A stretch of 64,000 nt of DNA from Peteryoungia desertarenae (GCF_005860795.2 NZ_CP058350.1:3440501-3504500), one strand, 5' to 3'; positions 16,617 to 25,991 are shown, counted from the stretch's first letter. The notes: a model not told the origin generated them from the sequence alone. Translations and numbers: made by a program.

Positions 16617-17405
16617 ATGAAGAGTGATTATTCCGTCGTCTCCGCCAAGGATCTCTGTCTCACCTTCGAGACGGGAGATGGCCCGGTGCACGCCTTGTCC
16701 AATGTAAACCTTGAGGTCAAGAAGGGCGACTTCGTCTCCTTCATCGGCCCCTCCGGTTGCGGCAAGACCACCTTCCTGCGGGTGATTGCCGATCTCGAAA
16801 AGCACACCGACGGCGACATCAAGGTCAATGGCATGACACCGGGTGAGGCCCGCCTCGCCCGCTCCTATGGCTATGTCTTTCAGGCAGCCGCCCTCTATCC
16901 CTGGCGGACGATCGAAAAGAACATCGCTCTGCCGCTCGAAATCATGGGCTACACGTCTGCAGAGATGAAGAAGCGGGTGGAACAGACGCTCGAACTCGTC
17001 AACCTCTCGGGCTTTGCCAAGAAATACCCCTGGCAGCTTTCCGGCGGCATGCAGCAGCGCGCCTCGATTGCCCGCGCGCTCGCCTTTGACGCCGACCTCC
17101 TGCTGATGGACGAACCTTTTGGCGCGCTTGACGAAATCGTCCGCGACCACCTGAACGAACAATTGCTGAAGCTCTGGGACCGGACCAACAAGACGATCTG
17201 CTTCGTCACGCACTCAATTCCCGAGGCCGTTTACCTTTCGACCAAGATCGTCGTCATGAGCCCGCGTCCGGGTCGTGTCACCGACGTGATCGAATCAACG
17301 CTTCCCAAGGAACGCCCGCTCGATATCCGCGAGACGCCGGAGTTTCTGGAAATCGCACACCGGGTCCGCGAGGGTCTGAAAGCGGGGCATAGCTATGACG
17401 AATAG
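16617..17405 (+). CDS. ABC transporter ATP-binding protein (NitT/TauT/ThiZ type)
   Basis: ATPase of a four-component importer. The 262-residue protein has Walker A GPSGCGKTT near residue 42, the signature LSGGMQQR, Walker B LLMDEPFGALDE and switch FVTHSIPEA, in the pattern of nitrate/sulfonate/HMP-type importers. ATG 16617 is preferred; an in-frame TTG at 16605 exists. A small GGAGAC-N5-GTCTCC inverted repeat (16576-16592) stands just upstream. Its two permease genes now start 660 bp later because a repeat element and a DUF559 gene lie between. The substrate is probably a pyrimidine, by neighbourhood only. Confidence 0.82.
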   Translation: MKSDYSVVSAKDLCLTFETGDGPVHALSNVNLEVKKGDFVSFIGPSGCGKTTFLRVIADLEKHTDGDIKVNGMTPGEARLARSYGYVFQAAALYPWRTIEKNIALPLEIMGYTSAEMKKRVEQTLELVNLSGFAKKYPWQLSGGMQQRASIARALAFDADLLLMDEPFGALDEIVRDHLNEQLLKLWDRTNKTICFVTHSIPEAVYLSTKIVVMSPRPGRVTDVIESTLPKERPLDIRETPEFLEIAHRVREGLKAGHSYDE

Positions 17406-17425
17406 TGTCTCGCCCCAGAAAAGCT

Positions 17426-17650
17426 CCCCTCCCCAACCCCTCCCCACAAGGGGGAGGGGCTTTGACGCCCGCAATTTCGCGTCTTCCAAATCACTGAGTT
17501 CAATGCCCGTTGTAATGTCGCCAGATACGGTGATTGCAGCGAGTGAGGCGTCGATCACTCTAGACCCTGCGCAACGGCTGCGGGGGACTTCCTCTGGCAT
17601 GAGGGCGGCGGAAAAGCCCCTCCCCCTTGTGGGGAGGGGTTGGGGAGGGG
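17426..17650. repeat. GC-rich element bounded by a perfect 38-bp inverted repeat
   Basis: Arms 17426-17463 and 17613-17650 are exact reverse complements 149 bp apart. Each arm also folds on itself (CCCCTCCCC / GGGGAGGGG around a short loop). The last 36 bases of the right arm recur unchanged at 35353-35388. Such palindromes are common dispersed repeats in Rhizobiales. The open frame running through it reads PQPLPTRGRG and PLPLVGRGWGGE, typical translations of these repeats and not a real protein. Confidence 0.85.
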
Positions 17651-17688
17651 AAATCGCTAGCTCCTCCATTGAGGGAAGGCACGATTAC

Positions 17689-18072
17689 ATGCCGCATTCC
17701 AACATTGATCCCAAAACCCGAAATCGCGCTCGATCTCTGAGACGAGAACTGACCAAAGCCGAACGAGAAATGTGGGACATTCTCAGACAATTCAGACAGC
17801 GCGGCGCTCGCTTCAGACGGGAAACGCCAATTGGCCCCTACATCGCCGACTTCGCGTGGCTCGCGGCGAGGCTGGTTGTTGAGGTCGATGGAGACAGCCA
17901 TGAAACCGAAGCTGGTCGCAAACACGATGTCCGACGTGATGCCTACCTGAGGTCACAGGGGTTCAAAGTCATCCGCTTCGACAATGATCAGGTTATAGAC
18001 AACCCTGACTACATAGCCGTAACGCTAGAGGCTCATCTCACAGCGTTCTTGCACCATGAGGGACGCTCATGA
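17689..18072 (+). CDS. DUF559 (Vsr-like) endonuclease-domain protein
   Basis: The 127-residue protein matches the DUF559 family, related to very-short-patch-repair and restriction-type nuclease folds. Readable landmarks are RSLRRELTKAEREMWDILR, FRRETPIGPYIADF, a probable catalytic stretch LVVEVDGDSHE (residues about 60-72), and the GFKVIRFDNDQV strand. The ATG at 17689 gives the usual length. It lies directly after the 38-bp inverted-repeat element and its stop overlaps the permease start (ATGA). It thus interrupts an ABC operon and looks acquired. Catalytic activity is not shown. Confidence 0.8.
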   Translation: MPHSNIDPKTRNRARSLRRELTKAEREMWDILRQFRQRGARFRRETPIGPYIADFAWLAARLVVEVDGDSHETEAGRKHDVRRDAYLRSQGFKVIRFDNDQVIDNPDYIAVTLEAHLTAFLHHEGRS

Positions 18073-18953
18073 CCGCCCCTTCCCTCTTCCGTGACCGCGT
18101 TCTGCCGGTTCTGACCGTGCTTTTCGCAATCCTCGTGATCTGGCACATCTTTGTCGTCTATCTGAATGCGCCCTTCGTGCGTGATCAGGCGGCGCGCGCC
18201 GGGGAAGAAATCACCTTCGGCCAGATTGTCGAGCGGACCTTTGCCCAGGATCGCCCGGTGCTGCCGGCACCGCATCAGATAGTGGCGGAGCTTTGGGATA
18301 CAACGGTCAACAAGGCCGTGACCTCGAAACGCAGCCTTATCTACCACGCGTGGATCACCCTGTCGGCAACGCTGCTCGGCTTTGCCATGGGAACAGTACT
18401 TGGCATTACGCTCGCGATCTCCATTGTGCACAACCGGGCCATGGACAAGTCGCTGATGCCCTGGGTGATCGCCTCCCAGACAATCCCGATTCTTGCCATC
18501 GCGCCGATGATCATCGTTGTTTTGAATTCGATCGGGATCTCCGGATTGATGCCCAAGGCACTGATATCCACCTATCTTTCCTTCTTCCCGATTGTTGTCG
18601 GCATGGTGAAGGGCTTGCGCAGCCCGGACATTCTGCTGCTCGACCTGATGCATACCTATAATGCCAGCAGCTCCCAGATCTTCTGGAAACTGCGCTGGCC
18701 AGCCTCGATGCCCTATCTCTTCACCTCTTTGAAAGTGGCGATCGCCATCTCGCTGGTCGGTGCAATCGTGGGCGAATTGCCGACCGGGGCTGTCGCAGGT
18801 CTTGGCGCGCGCCTTCTCTCCGGCTCCTATTATGGTCAGACCATCCAGATCTGGGCAGCACTCTTCATGGCGGCGGGGCTGGCTGCCCTCCTCGTCTCGA
18901 TTGTCGGCATGGCCCATACCAGGGTTCTTGCACGCATGGGGGTCAAGCCATGA
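18069..18953 (+). CDS. ABC transporter permease (first subunit)
   Basis: Integral membrane component of the NMT1/THI5-type importer, 294 residues. It has an N-terminal helix (about 15-32), a roughly 75-residue loop, then a permease core with helices from about residue 95. The EAA-type loop is around HTYNASSSQIFWKLRWPASMPYLF. Its start overlaps the DUF559 stop and its own stop overlaps the next permease start. Two different permeases with one ATPase suggest a heterodimeric channel. Confidence 0.82.
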   Translation: MTAPSLFRDRVLPVLTVLFAILVIWHIFVVYLNAPFVRDQAARAGEEITFGQIVERTFAQDRPVLPAPHQIVAELWDTTVNKAVTSKRSLIYHAWITLSATLLGFAMGTVLGITLAISIVHNRAMDKSLMPWVIASQTIPILAIAPMIIVVLNSIGISGLMPKALISTYLSFFPIVVGMVKGLRSPDILLLDLMHTYNASSSQIFWKLRWPASMPYLFTSLKVAIAISLVGAIVGELPTGAVAGLGARLLSGSYYGQTIQIWAALFMAAGLAALLVSIVGMAHTRVLARMGVKP

Positions 18954-19816
18954 ACGGTTATCTCGCCTTTGCCCTCGTCTTCTGGCTCGTCGCCTGGGGC
19001 ATCAACGAATATCTCGTGCGGCTTCAGCCGAAATCCGAAGCCGCCCGCCGAACCATTGGCATCTTCGTGCCAGTGCTTTTCGGCGTGACCCTGCTGGTCA
19101 TCTGGGAATGTGTGGTCAAGGGCTTCGAGATCCCCTCGATCCTTCTTCCGGCGCCCTCCATGATCTGGGCTCGCATCACGGTTTCGACCCATATCCTCTG
19201 GGCCGACTTCCAGCAGACTTTCCTGAAATCCGTGCTGACGGGCTATGTCGCCGGCTGCGGCCTCGGCTTTATTGTCGCGCTCCTGATCGACCGCTCGCCC
19301 TTCCTGCAGAGGGGATTGCTGCCCATCGGCAATTTCGTCTCGGCGCTACCGGTCGTTGGCATCGCCCCGATCATGGTCATGTGGTTCGGCTTCGACTGGC
19401 CATCCAAGGTCGCGGTCGTTGTCGTCATGACCTTCTTCCCGATGCTGGTCAACACGGTTCAGGGTCTGGCCGCAGCCAGCCATATGGAGCGCGACCTGAT
19501 GCGCACCTATGCGGCCAGCTGGTGGCAGACGCTGATCCGTCTGCGGCTACCGGCCGCCTGGCCTTTCATCTTCAACGCCTTGAAAATCAATTCGACGCTC
19601 GCGCTGATCGGCGCCATCGTCGCTGAGTTTTTCGGCACCCCGATCGTCGGCATGGGGTTCCGGATTTCCACGGAAGTGGGACGCAGCAATGTCGACATGG
19701 TCTGGGCCGAGATTGCGGTTGCCGCACTCGCCGGCTCGATCTTCTACGGAGTGGTGGCACTCGCAGAACGCGCGGTCACCTTCTGGCATCCGTCCGTCCG
19801 TGGTGGACGGACGTAA
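18950..19816 (+). CDS. ABC transporter permease (second subunit)
   Basis: Partner permease of 288 residues. A first helix (about 3-16) and a second pair (35-60) precede the transport core, with the EAA loop at MRTYAASWWQTLIRLRLPAAWPFI. It starts on the overlap ATGA with the first permease and is followed after 20 bp by the binding protein. The pair resembles RibX/ThiX-type permeases; the substrate is inferred from the pyrimidine-catabolic context. Confidence 0.82.
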   Translation: MNGYLAFALVFWLVAWGINEYLVRLQPKSEAARRTIGIFVPVLFGVTLLVIWECVVKGFEIPSILLPAPSMIWARITVSTHILWADFQQTFLKSVLTGYVAGCGLGFIVALLIDRSPFLQRGLLPIGNFVSALPVVGIAPIMVMWFGFDWPSKVAVVVVMTFFPMLVNTVQGLAAASHMERDLMRTYAASWWQTLIRLRLPAAWPFIFNALKINSTLALIGAIVAEFFGTPIVGMGFRISTEVGRSNVDMVWAEIAVAALAGSIFYGVVALAERAVTFWHPSVRGGRT

Positions 19817-19836
19817 CTACAAAAGAGGGAACTGAA

Positions 19837-20829
19837 ATGACTGTCAAACTCGCATCCTTGCTGCTGGCAGCAGCCGTCTCGCTGACGGCCATGCAGGCCT
19901 CAGCTGCCGACAAGGTGACGCTCCAGCTGAAATGGGTGACCCAGGCCCAGTTCGCTGGCTATTACGTCGCCAAGGACAAGGGCTTCTACGAAGAAGAAGG
20001 CCTCGACGTTGAAATCAAGCCCGGCGGCCCGGATATTGCGCCTCCCCAGGTTCTCGCCGGTGGCGGCGCTGATGTCATTGTTGACTGGATGCCGTCTGCA
20101 CTCGCAACCCGCGAAAAAGGCGTGCCGCTCGTCAACATTGCCCAGCCGTTCAAGTCATCGGGCATGATGCTCACATGTCTGAAGGAAAGCGGCATCACCA
20201 CGCCGGAAGACTTCAAGGGCAAGACGCTCGGTGTCTGGTTCTTCGGTAACGAATATCCCTTCCTCTCCTGGATGAGCACGCTCGGCATCAAGACCGACGG
20301 TTCGCCGGATGGCGTGACCGTGCTGAAGCAGGGCTTCAACGTCGACCCACTTCTCCAGAAGCAGGCAGCCTGCATCTCGACCATGACCTATAACGAATAC
20401 TGGCAGGTCATCGACGCCGGCATCAAGCCGGAAGAACTTGTGACCTTCAAGTATGAAGACGAAGGCGTCGCGACCCTTGAAGACGGTCTCTACGTGCTTG
20501 AGGACCGCCTGGAAGATCCAGCTTTCAAGGAAAAGATGGTCAAGTTCGTCCGCGCCTCGATGAAGGGGTGGAAGTATGCTGAGCAAAACCCAGATGAAGC
20601 CGCTGAAATCGTTCTGGAAAATGACGCCTCAGGCGCTCAGACCGAGGTTCATCAGAAACGCATGATGGGCGAAGTCGCCAAGCTCACGGCTGGCTCGAAC
20701 GGGGCCCTTGATCCGGCCGACTACGAGCGCACCGTCAAGACACTGCTCGGCGGTGGCTCTGATCCGGTTATCAGCAAGGAGCCGGAAGGCGCGTTCACGA
20801 CTGCAATCACCGATGCTGCGCTGAACTGA
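19837..20829 (+). CDS. NMT1/THI5-like periplasmic substrate-binding protein
   Basis: Periplasmic receptor of the importer, 330 residues. A signal peptide ends near residue 23 (MQASAADK). The mature domain opens VTLQLKWVTQAQFAGYYVAKDKGFYEEEGLDVEI, the hallmark of the NMT1/THI5 (ThiY/RibY) family, which binds pyrimidine- or flavin-like rings. Aromatic-rich loops (YNEYWQVI) fit an aromatic ligand. Located at the end of the pyrimidine-degradation region, it is a good candidate for uracil, thymine or hydantoin uptake. There is no TPP riboswitch upstream, which speaks against a thiamine-precursor role. Confidence 0.8.
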   Translation: MTVKLASLLLAAAVSLTAMQASAADKVTLQLKWVTQAQFAGYYVAKDKGFYEEEGLDVEIKPGGPDIAPPQVLAGGGADVIVDWMPSALATREKGVPLVNIAQPFKSSGMMLTCLKESGITTPEDFKGKTLGVWFFGNEYPFLSWMSTLGIKTDGSPDGVTVLKQGFNVDPLLQKQAACISTMTYNEYWQVIDAGIKPEELVTFKYEDEGVATLEDGLYVLEDRLEDPAFKEKMVKFVRASMKGWKYAEQNPDEAAEIVLENDASGAQTEVHQKRMMGEVAKLTAGSNGALDPADYERTVKTLLGGGSDPVISKEPEGAFTTAITDAALN

Positions 20830-21161
20830 TTGAGCAGCTTGCGAGCTGCAGGATGGAAGGACGCGGAGGGCAAATCCCCTTCGCGTCCTTTTTTCTATGC
20901 AACACATACGATTTTTAGCAATTGCTGATAATTTGGCAACACTGTGAGCCGATCTTGGAAAAAATATCGGTCATAACTGTTTTTGACATACGCAGCTCTT
21001 GCATGCGGACGTAACATCACCACTTCAAGTGACGATTCCGCGCCATCAGCACTCTGAGGGCCGGCACCAGCTGTTGCCTGGCATTTTATGCGACTGGTGA
21101 GCCGATTGTTAGACGACTGCGTAGTAAGCAGCACTGAACGACTTTGACGGGGAAGTTATCC
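20830..21161. other. Intergenic region before the RND efflux genes
   Basis: 332 bp. The first 65 bases hold the terminator of the upstream operon. The rest must contain the promoter of the efflux pair. GAGCCGAT occurs twice in it, but I see no convincing operator or RNA and no divergent regulator gene. Confidence 0.4.
20857..20895 (+). terminator. Intrinsic terminator of the ABC operon
   Basis: AAGGACGCG (20857-20865) pairs with CGCGTCCTT (20882-20890), extended by a GC-rich inner stem, and followed by a T-run. Confidence 0.85.
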
Positions 21162-22349
21162 ATGCCGAGTTTCAACCGCAGCAGGACGGTTCTGGCCACC
21201 GCTGCATTTTTCTTGTCCGCATCGGTGGCCTTTGCGCAGGAAACCGCAGCAACCACCATAGAACAGAACCTTCCCGCGATTGTTGTCACGACGGCAAAGC
21301 CGCGTGATCTGGTTGACCGCGTGCTCGCAGCCGGCACTATTCGGGCAACGGAAGAAGTCTATGTGCAGCCCCAAGTCGAAGGGCTCCAGATCAAGTCACT
21401 GGAAGCCGACGTTGGCGACCGCGTCGAGGCAGGTAGCGTGGTCGCTCGTTTGAGCGATGATACGCTTCTACTGCAGAAGAGCCAGTTGCTGGCCAACCGG
21501 GCAAAGGCCGAAGCCGCACTCGCCCAGTTCCGTGCCCAGGCGACGGAAGCTGAGGCCAACCTTCGGGAGGCGCAACGCCAGTTCGACCGCGCCGCCCGGC
21601 TGGCCGAGGCCGGCAGCGTCTCCACCTCTCAACGCGATCAGGCCGAAACAAGCCTCGCCAGCGCCACCGCCCGTGCAGAAACTGCAAATCAATCCATCAC
21701 CGTTGCCGAAGCCGATATCAAGGTTATCGACAGTCAGGTGGCAGACATCGACCTGAGGCTTGCCAGAACCGAGATCAAGGCACCGGTGTCCGGAACGGTA
21801 TCGGTGCGCAACGCCCGGATCGGTGCAATTGCAAGCGGCGGCGGCCAGCCGCTCTTCACGATCATTCGCGACGGCGAGATCGAATTGGTTGCAGATGTGA
21901 CGGAAAGCTCTATTCTGAGGTTGAAGGAAGGTCAGCCGGCCGTGGTAACTGTCGCTGGCAGTGCCGAGCCTCTCAGCGGATCGATCAGACTGGTCTCTCC
22001 GGTTGTTGACCCCGTGACGCGTCTCGGGTCCGTGCATATCGCAATTGATGACGATGCAGCTGCGCGTGCCGGCATGTATGGCAGCGTGGAGATCCGGGTG
22101 GGTGAGGCAAACAGTATTGCCCTGCCCTTGACGGCAGTCACGAGCAATCGGAATGGCTCGACGGTGCGGGTTGTCGAAAACGGCACCGTGCGCCTCGTCG
22201 ACATTGAAACCGGCATTCAGGATGGTCCATTCATCCAGGTTACCGGTGGACTTCAGGAGGGCGACAAGGTTGTCGCCAAGGCCGGTGTATTCGTTCGCGA
22301 GGGCGATCGAATCCGTCCGGTCGATGACGACAGCAGCGTTTCCAACTAA
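21162..22349 (+). CDS. RND efflux periplasmic adaptor (membrane fusion) protein
   Basis: Links an inner-membrane RND pump to an outer-membrane channel. The 395-residue protein has a signal peptide (cleavage near SVAFAQ), a lipoyl-like half-motif VQPQVEGLQIKSLEADVGDRVEAGSVVARL, and a long alpha-helical hairpin (about residues 105-190, rich in Ala, Glu and Gln). The second lipoyl half (TEIKAPVSGTVSVRNARIG) and a beta-barrel follow. There is no lipobox cysteine. I prefer ATG 21162 with GGGGAAG upstream over the TTG at 21144. The pump gene follows 15 bp later; no outer-membrane factor gene is nearby. Confidence 0.87.
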   Translation: MPSFNRSRTVLATAAFFLSASVAFAQETAATTIEQNLPAIVVTTAKPRDLVDRVLAAGTIRATEEVYVQPQVEGLQIKSLEADVGDRVEAGSVVARLSDDTLLLQKSQLLANRAKAEAALAQFRAQATEAEANLREAQRQFDRAARLAEAGSVSTSQRDQAETSLASATARAETANQSITVAEADIKVIDSQVADIDLRLARTEIKAPVSGTVSVRNARIGAIASGGGQPLFTIIRDGEIELVADVTESSILRLKEGQPAVVTVAGSAEPLSGSIRLVSPVVDPVTRLGSVHIAIDDDAAARAGMYGSVEIRVGEANSIALPLTAVTSNRNGSTVRVVENGTVRLVDIETGIQDGPFIQVTGGLQEGDKVVAKAGVFVREGDRIRPVDDDSSVSN

Positions 22350-22364
22350 GAGGCCACGAGCACC

Positions 22365-25300
22365 ATGAATTTCTCTGCATGGTCAATTCGAAATCCGATT
22401 GCGCCAATCCTCACATTCGTGCTGCTTCTGGTCGTCGGCATCCAGTCGTTCTACGCGCTGCCGATTACGCGCTTCCCGAACATCGACGTTCCGCTGGTGT
22501 CCATCACTGTTGGACAAAGCGGCGCCTCGCCTGCCGAGCTTGAGAGCCAGGTCACCAAGGAAATCGAAGACGCGGTTGCATCGATTACCGGCGTCGACGA
22601 AATCAATTCGACCGTCACCGACGGCCAGTCCCAGACCGTCGTCATGTTCCGCATGGAGGTTCCGACCGAACAGGCGGTGCAGGACGTGAAGGACGCGATT
22701 GATCGGATCAGGGGCGATCTGCCGGCGACCGTTGAAGAGCCCATTGTGTCCAAGATCGATGTCGAAGGTCAGGCGATCCAGAGCTTTGCCGTATCTTCGC
22801 CGAACATGAACCTGGCTGAACTGTCCTGGTTCGTCGACGACACCGTGACCCGGGCGCTGCAAGGCGAGCCGGGCATCGGGCGTGTTGACCGCTATGGCGG
22901 CGCCGAGCGCGAAGTGCGCGTCGAACTGGACCCGAACCGCCTTGATGCCTTGGGCGTGACAGCGGCCGATATCAGCAGCCAGCTTCGCGGCACCAATATC
23001 GATCTGGGTTCTGGTCGGGGTCAGGTTGCCGGCGCAGAGCAGTCGATCCGCACATTGGGTGACAATCGCGATGTTGCAAGCCTTGCCGATACAACGATTT
23101 CACTTCCCGGTGGACGCTTCGTAAAACTTTCCGATCTTGGCACGATCACGGACACCTATGAAGAGCCCCGCTCGTTTGCCCGCCATGACGGAAACCCGGT
23201 CGTGTCCTTTGCCGTTTTCCGTGCCAAGGGTGCGAGTGAGGTCACTGTCGCCGAAACGGTAGCGGCGAGCCTTGCGCAGGTGCGAGCCGACCATCCGGAC
23301 GTCCAGATCGAAATGATCGATGACTCGGTATATTTTACCTATGGCAACTTTGAAGCAGCGATGCATACGCTGGTCGAGGGCGCGATCCTCGCCGTCATCG
23401 TGGTCCTGCTCTTCCTGCGCAACTGGCGCGCAACGCTAATTGCCGCAGTCGCCCTGCCGCTGTCGGCGATCCCGACCTTCTGGGTCATGGACCTGATGGG
23501 TTTCTCGCTCAATCTGGTGAGCTTCCTCGCGCTGACGCTGGCAACCGGCATTCTGGTCGATGACGCCATCGTTGAAGTGGAAAACATCGCCCGCCATATC
23601 AAGATGGGCAAGACTCCGTACCGGGCTGCCATTGATGCCGCTGACGAAATCGGTCTGGCCGTTATCGCCACCACCTTTACGATCATTGCGGTCTTTGTCC
23701 CCGTCTCCTTCATGCCGGGTATTCCGGGCCAGTATTTCATTCAGTTCGGTCTGACGGTTGCCTTCTCCGTCTTCTTCTCTCTAATGGTTGCACGTCTCAT
23801 CACCCCGATGATGGCTGCCTACCTGATGCGTGCCGAAGACGCGATGGATGACCATCACGACAACGACAGCACCACGCTGAAAGCCTATACTCGCTTGGTC
23901 CGCCTGACCACTCGGCGCTGGTACTCGCGCCTTGCGACGATCGGCGTTGCCATCCTCTGCCTTATCGGTTCGATCATGCTGCTCGCCGGTATCCCCGGAA
24001 GCTTCATTCCGCCGGAAGACGCGGGCCGCATCGTCCTGTCTGTCGAACTGCCGCCGAATGCGACGCTTGGAGAAACCGAACGCAAGACGGACGAGATATA
24101 TGCAGCCATCAAGGATACCCGCGATGTCAGCAGCATCTTCGTTCTCGGCGGCACCTCGCCGCGCGGTGATGTCGAATTGCGCCGGGCCTCCGTGACACTC
24201 ACGCTCGATCGCATCGAGCACTCCCTGGCCAAGACGCTCGTCAACAAGGGTCTGGGTGGCATTCCGTTGATTGGCCAATATCTGCCGAAGCTTCCGGAGA
24301 ACGGACGTGTTCGTCCGCAATGGGATATTGAAGAAGAGATCTTCGCCAAGCTGGCCTCCATCCCGGATATTCGCGTTATCAAGCTCAATGACCGGGGTGA
24401 ACGCGATATCTCATTCAACTTCCTCTCTCAGAATGAAGCTGACCTCGACAAGGCGGTTTCCATTCTGGAATCGAGGCTGCGGCAGGTTCCTGAACTGGCC
24501 AATGTCAGTGCCGAGGGCGCCCTGCCCCGTCCGGAATTGCAGATCCGTCCCCGTGCCGATGAGGCAGCAAGGCTGGGCATTACGGCCCAACAGATTGCCC
24601 AGACAGTCCGCGTGGCGACCATTGGCGATGTAGACGCATCCCTGCCGAAAATCTCGCTCGACAATCGTCAGATCCCGATCCGGGTTCAGGCATCGATCGA
24701 CTTCCGTCAGGATCTCGCTGCGATCCGTGCGCTCAAGATCCGCACCGCCTCCGGCGCAACAGTTCCGCTGTCGAGCGTCGCTGACATCGACTATTCGGAA
24801 GGCGTATCCTCGATCAAGCGCAACGACCGCAACCGTGTGATCACGATCGGAGCCGGCTTGCCGCAAGGTGTCGCCCTGGACACGGCAACGGCCGCCTTCC
24901 GTGCAGCCGTCGCCGAGGCCGACATTCCGCCGAGCGTTCGCCCTGCCGAAAGTGGTGACGCGAAGGTCCAGGCCGAAATGCAGCAGAGCTTCGTCAATGC
25001 GATGATTCTTGGTCTGTTGCTGGTTCTGACCGTCCTGATCCTTCTCTTCAAGGACGTGATCCAGCCATTCACGATCCTCCTGTCGCTACCATTGGCGATC
25101 GGGGGTGTGGCCGTCGGTCTGATCGTGACCAATAATGCGCTCTCCATGCCTGTGCTGATCGGCATTCTGATGTTGATGGGTATCGTCACCAAGAACGCGA
25201 TCCTGCTCATCGACTTCGCGATTGAAATGCGGCGCGGCGGGATGCATCGCCTCGAAGCCATGGTCGAAGCCGGTCGCAAGCGCGCCCGTCCGATCATCAT

Positions 25301-25694
25301 GACGTCGATCGCCATGTCTGCGGGCATGCTCCCCTCAGCGCTCGGTGTCGGCGAAGGCGGCTCCTTTCGTGCACCGATGGCTATTGCGGTGATTGGTGGC
25401 ATCATCGTCTCAACAGTACTCAGCCTGGTGGTCGTACCGGCACTGTTCCTCCTGATGGATGACCTGTCGCAGTTCCTGGGACGCGTGTTCAGCCGTTTCG
25501 TCGGCAAGAAGGAACAGGAACTGGAAACCATGAGCACGGAAGTTCTGACCCATGTGGTTCACCAGAACAAGGAAACGCTTTCCGAACTCGATCAGCGCCT
25601 TGCAGCGCTCGAGCGCGGGCAGAACTCACAAGGCCAGGGCCGCAAGAGCCAGGGCGGCAATGTGGTGTCACTTCCACCGCTCGCCGCAGAATGA
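22365..25694 (+). CDS. RND-family efflux transporter (AcrB/MexF-like)
   Basis: Proton-driven inner-membrane pump, 1109 residues with twelve helices and two large periplasmic loops. The tandem-aspartate relay is readable in LATGILVDDAIVEVENI, and the second half has the mirror LMGIVTKNAILLIDFA. The N-terminus starts with SIRNPIAPILTFVLLLVVG. The C-terminal 65 residues beyond the last helix form a hydrophilic, probably coiled-coil tail (KETLSELDQRLAALERGQ) that is longer than in AcrB. The substrate is unknown. It is operonic with the adaptor. Confidence 0.88.
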   Translation: MNFSAWSIRNPIAPILTFVLLLVVGIQSFYALPITRFPNIDVPLVSITVGQSGASPAELESQVTKEIEDAVASITGVDEINSTVTDGQSQTVVMFRMEVPTEQAVQDVKDAIDRIRGDLPATVEEPIVSKIDVEGQAIQSFAVSSPNMNLAELSWFVDDTVTRALQGEPGIGRVDRYGGAEREVRVELDPNRLDALGVTAADISSQLRGTNIDLGSGRGQVAGAEQSIRTLGDNRDVASLADTTISLPGGRFVKLSDLGTITDTYEEPRSFARHDGNPVVSFAVFRAKGASEVTVAETVAASLAQVRADHPDVQIEMIDDSVYFTYGNFEAAMHTLVEGAILAVIVVLLFLRNWRATLIAAVALPLSAIPTFWVMDLMGFSLNLVSFLALTLATGILVDDAIVEVENIARHIKMGKTPYRAAIDAADEIGLAVIATTFTIIAVFVPVSFMPGIPGQYFIQFGLTVAFSVFFSLMVARLITPMMAAYLMRAEDAMDDHHDNDSTTLKAYTRLVRLTTRRWYSRLATIGVAILCLIGSIMLLAGIPGSFIPPEDAGRIVLSVELPPNATLGETERKTDEIYAAIKDTRDVSSIFVLGGTSPRGDVELRRASVTLTLDRIEHSLAKTLVNKGLGGIPLIGQYLPKLPENGRVRPQWDIEEEIFAKLASIPDIRVIKLNDRGERDISFNFLSQNEADLDKAVSILESRLRQVPELANVSAEGALPRPELQIRPRADEAARLGITAQQIAQTVRVATIGDVDASLPKISLDNRQIPIRVQASIDFRQDLAAIRALKIRTASGATVPLSSVADIDYSEGVSSIKRNDRNRVITIGAGLPQGVALDTATAAFRAAVAEADIPPSVRPAESGDAKVQAEMQQSFVNAMILGLLLVLTVLILLFKDVIQPFTILLSLPLAIGGVAVGLIVTNNALSMPVLIGILMLMGIVTKNAILLIDFAIEMRRGGMHRLEAMVEAGRKRARPIIMTSIAMSAGMLPSALGVGEGGSFRAPMAIAVIGGIIVSTVLSLVVVPALFLLMDDLSQFLGRVFSRFVGKKEQELETMSTEVLTHVVHQNKETLSELDQRLAALERGQNSQGQGRKSQGGNVVSLPPLAAE

Positions 25695-25991
25695 ATGAGC
25701 AAGACGACCGGTCGTCAGATGGGCGACCGGTCGACCAGCACCGGCAATTAAGCCGTTCAGACAGACACCCCTCAGTCACATGCAGACCAGATGCCGCAAC
25801 GTCGAGGCGGCCTTCCGTGTCCATGGCGCGGAGCCGCGCCCGATAGCCTATGTTCCGGGCGCTTCATTCGACAATCGTCATAGACCCGTCGCTGCTTTGA
25901 TCGAAATCAATATGGTTTTGCCTGCATCGCGATAATGTGAATCGACTGGAAAGGGCAGAAACACCCGGACCTGCGGAGAAGCGCTGGCCAA
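25695..25991. other. Gap between RND pump and Crp/Fnr gene
   Basis: About 300 bp (nearly 400 bp if the regulator starts at 26094). Apart from the tandem palindromes at its left end I see no gene, terminator with a T-run, or clear promoter. Confidence 0.4.
25704..25733. promoter_or_regulatory. Tandem CGACCGGTCG palindromes
   Basis: The 10-bp palindrome occurs at 25705-25714 and 25724-25733, 19 bp start to start (about two helical turns); the first extends to a 12-bp palindrome ACGACCGGTCGT. Such spacing suits two repressor dimers of TetR type. It lies just after the pump gene and about 260 bp before the Crp/Fnr gene, so its target is unclear. Confidence 0.35.

Noticed and set aside
17395..17688. 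N-terminal extension of the DUF559 protein through the repeat
   Set aside because: The translated residues are those of the palindromic element; the family domain begins at the ATG at 17689.
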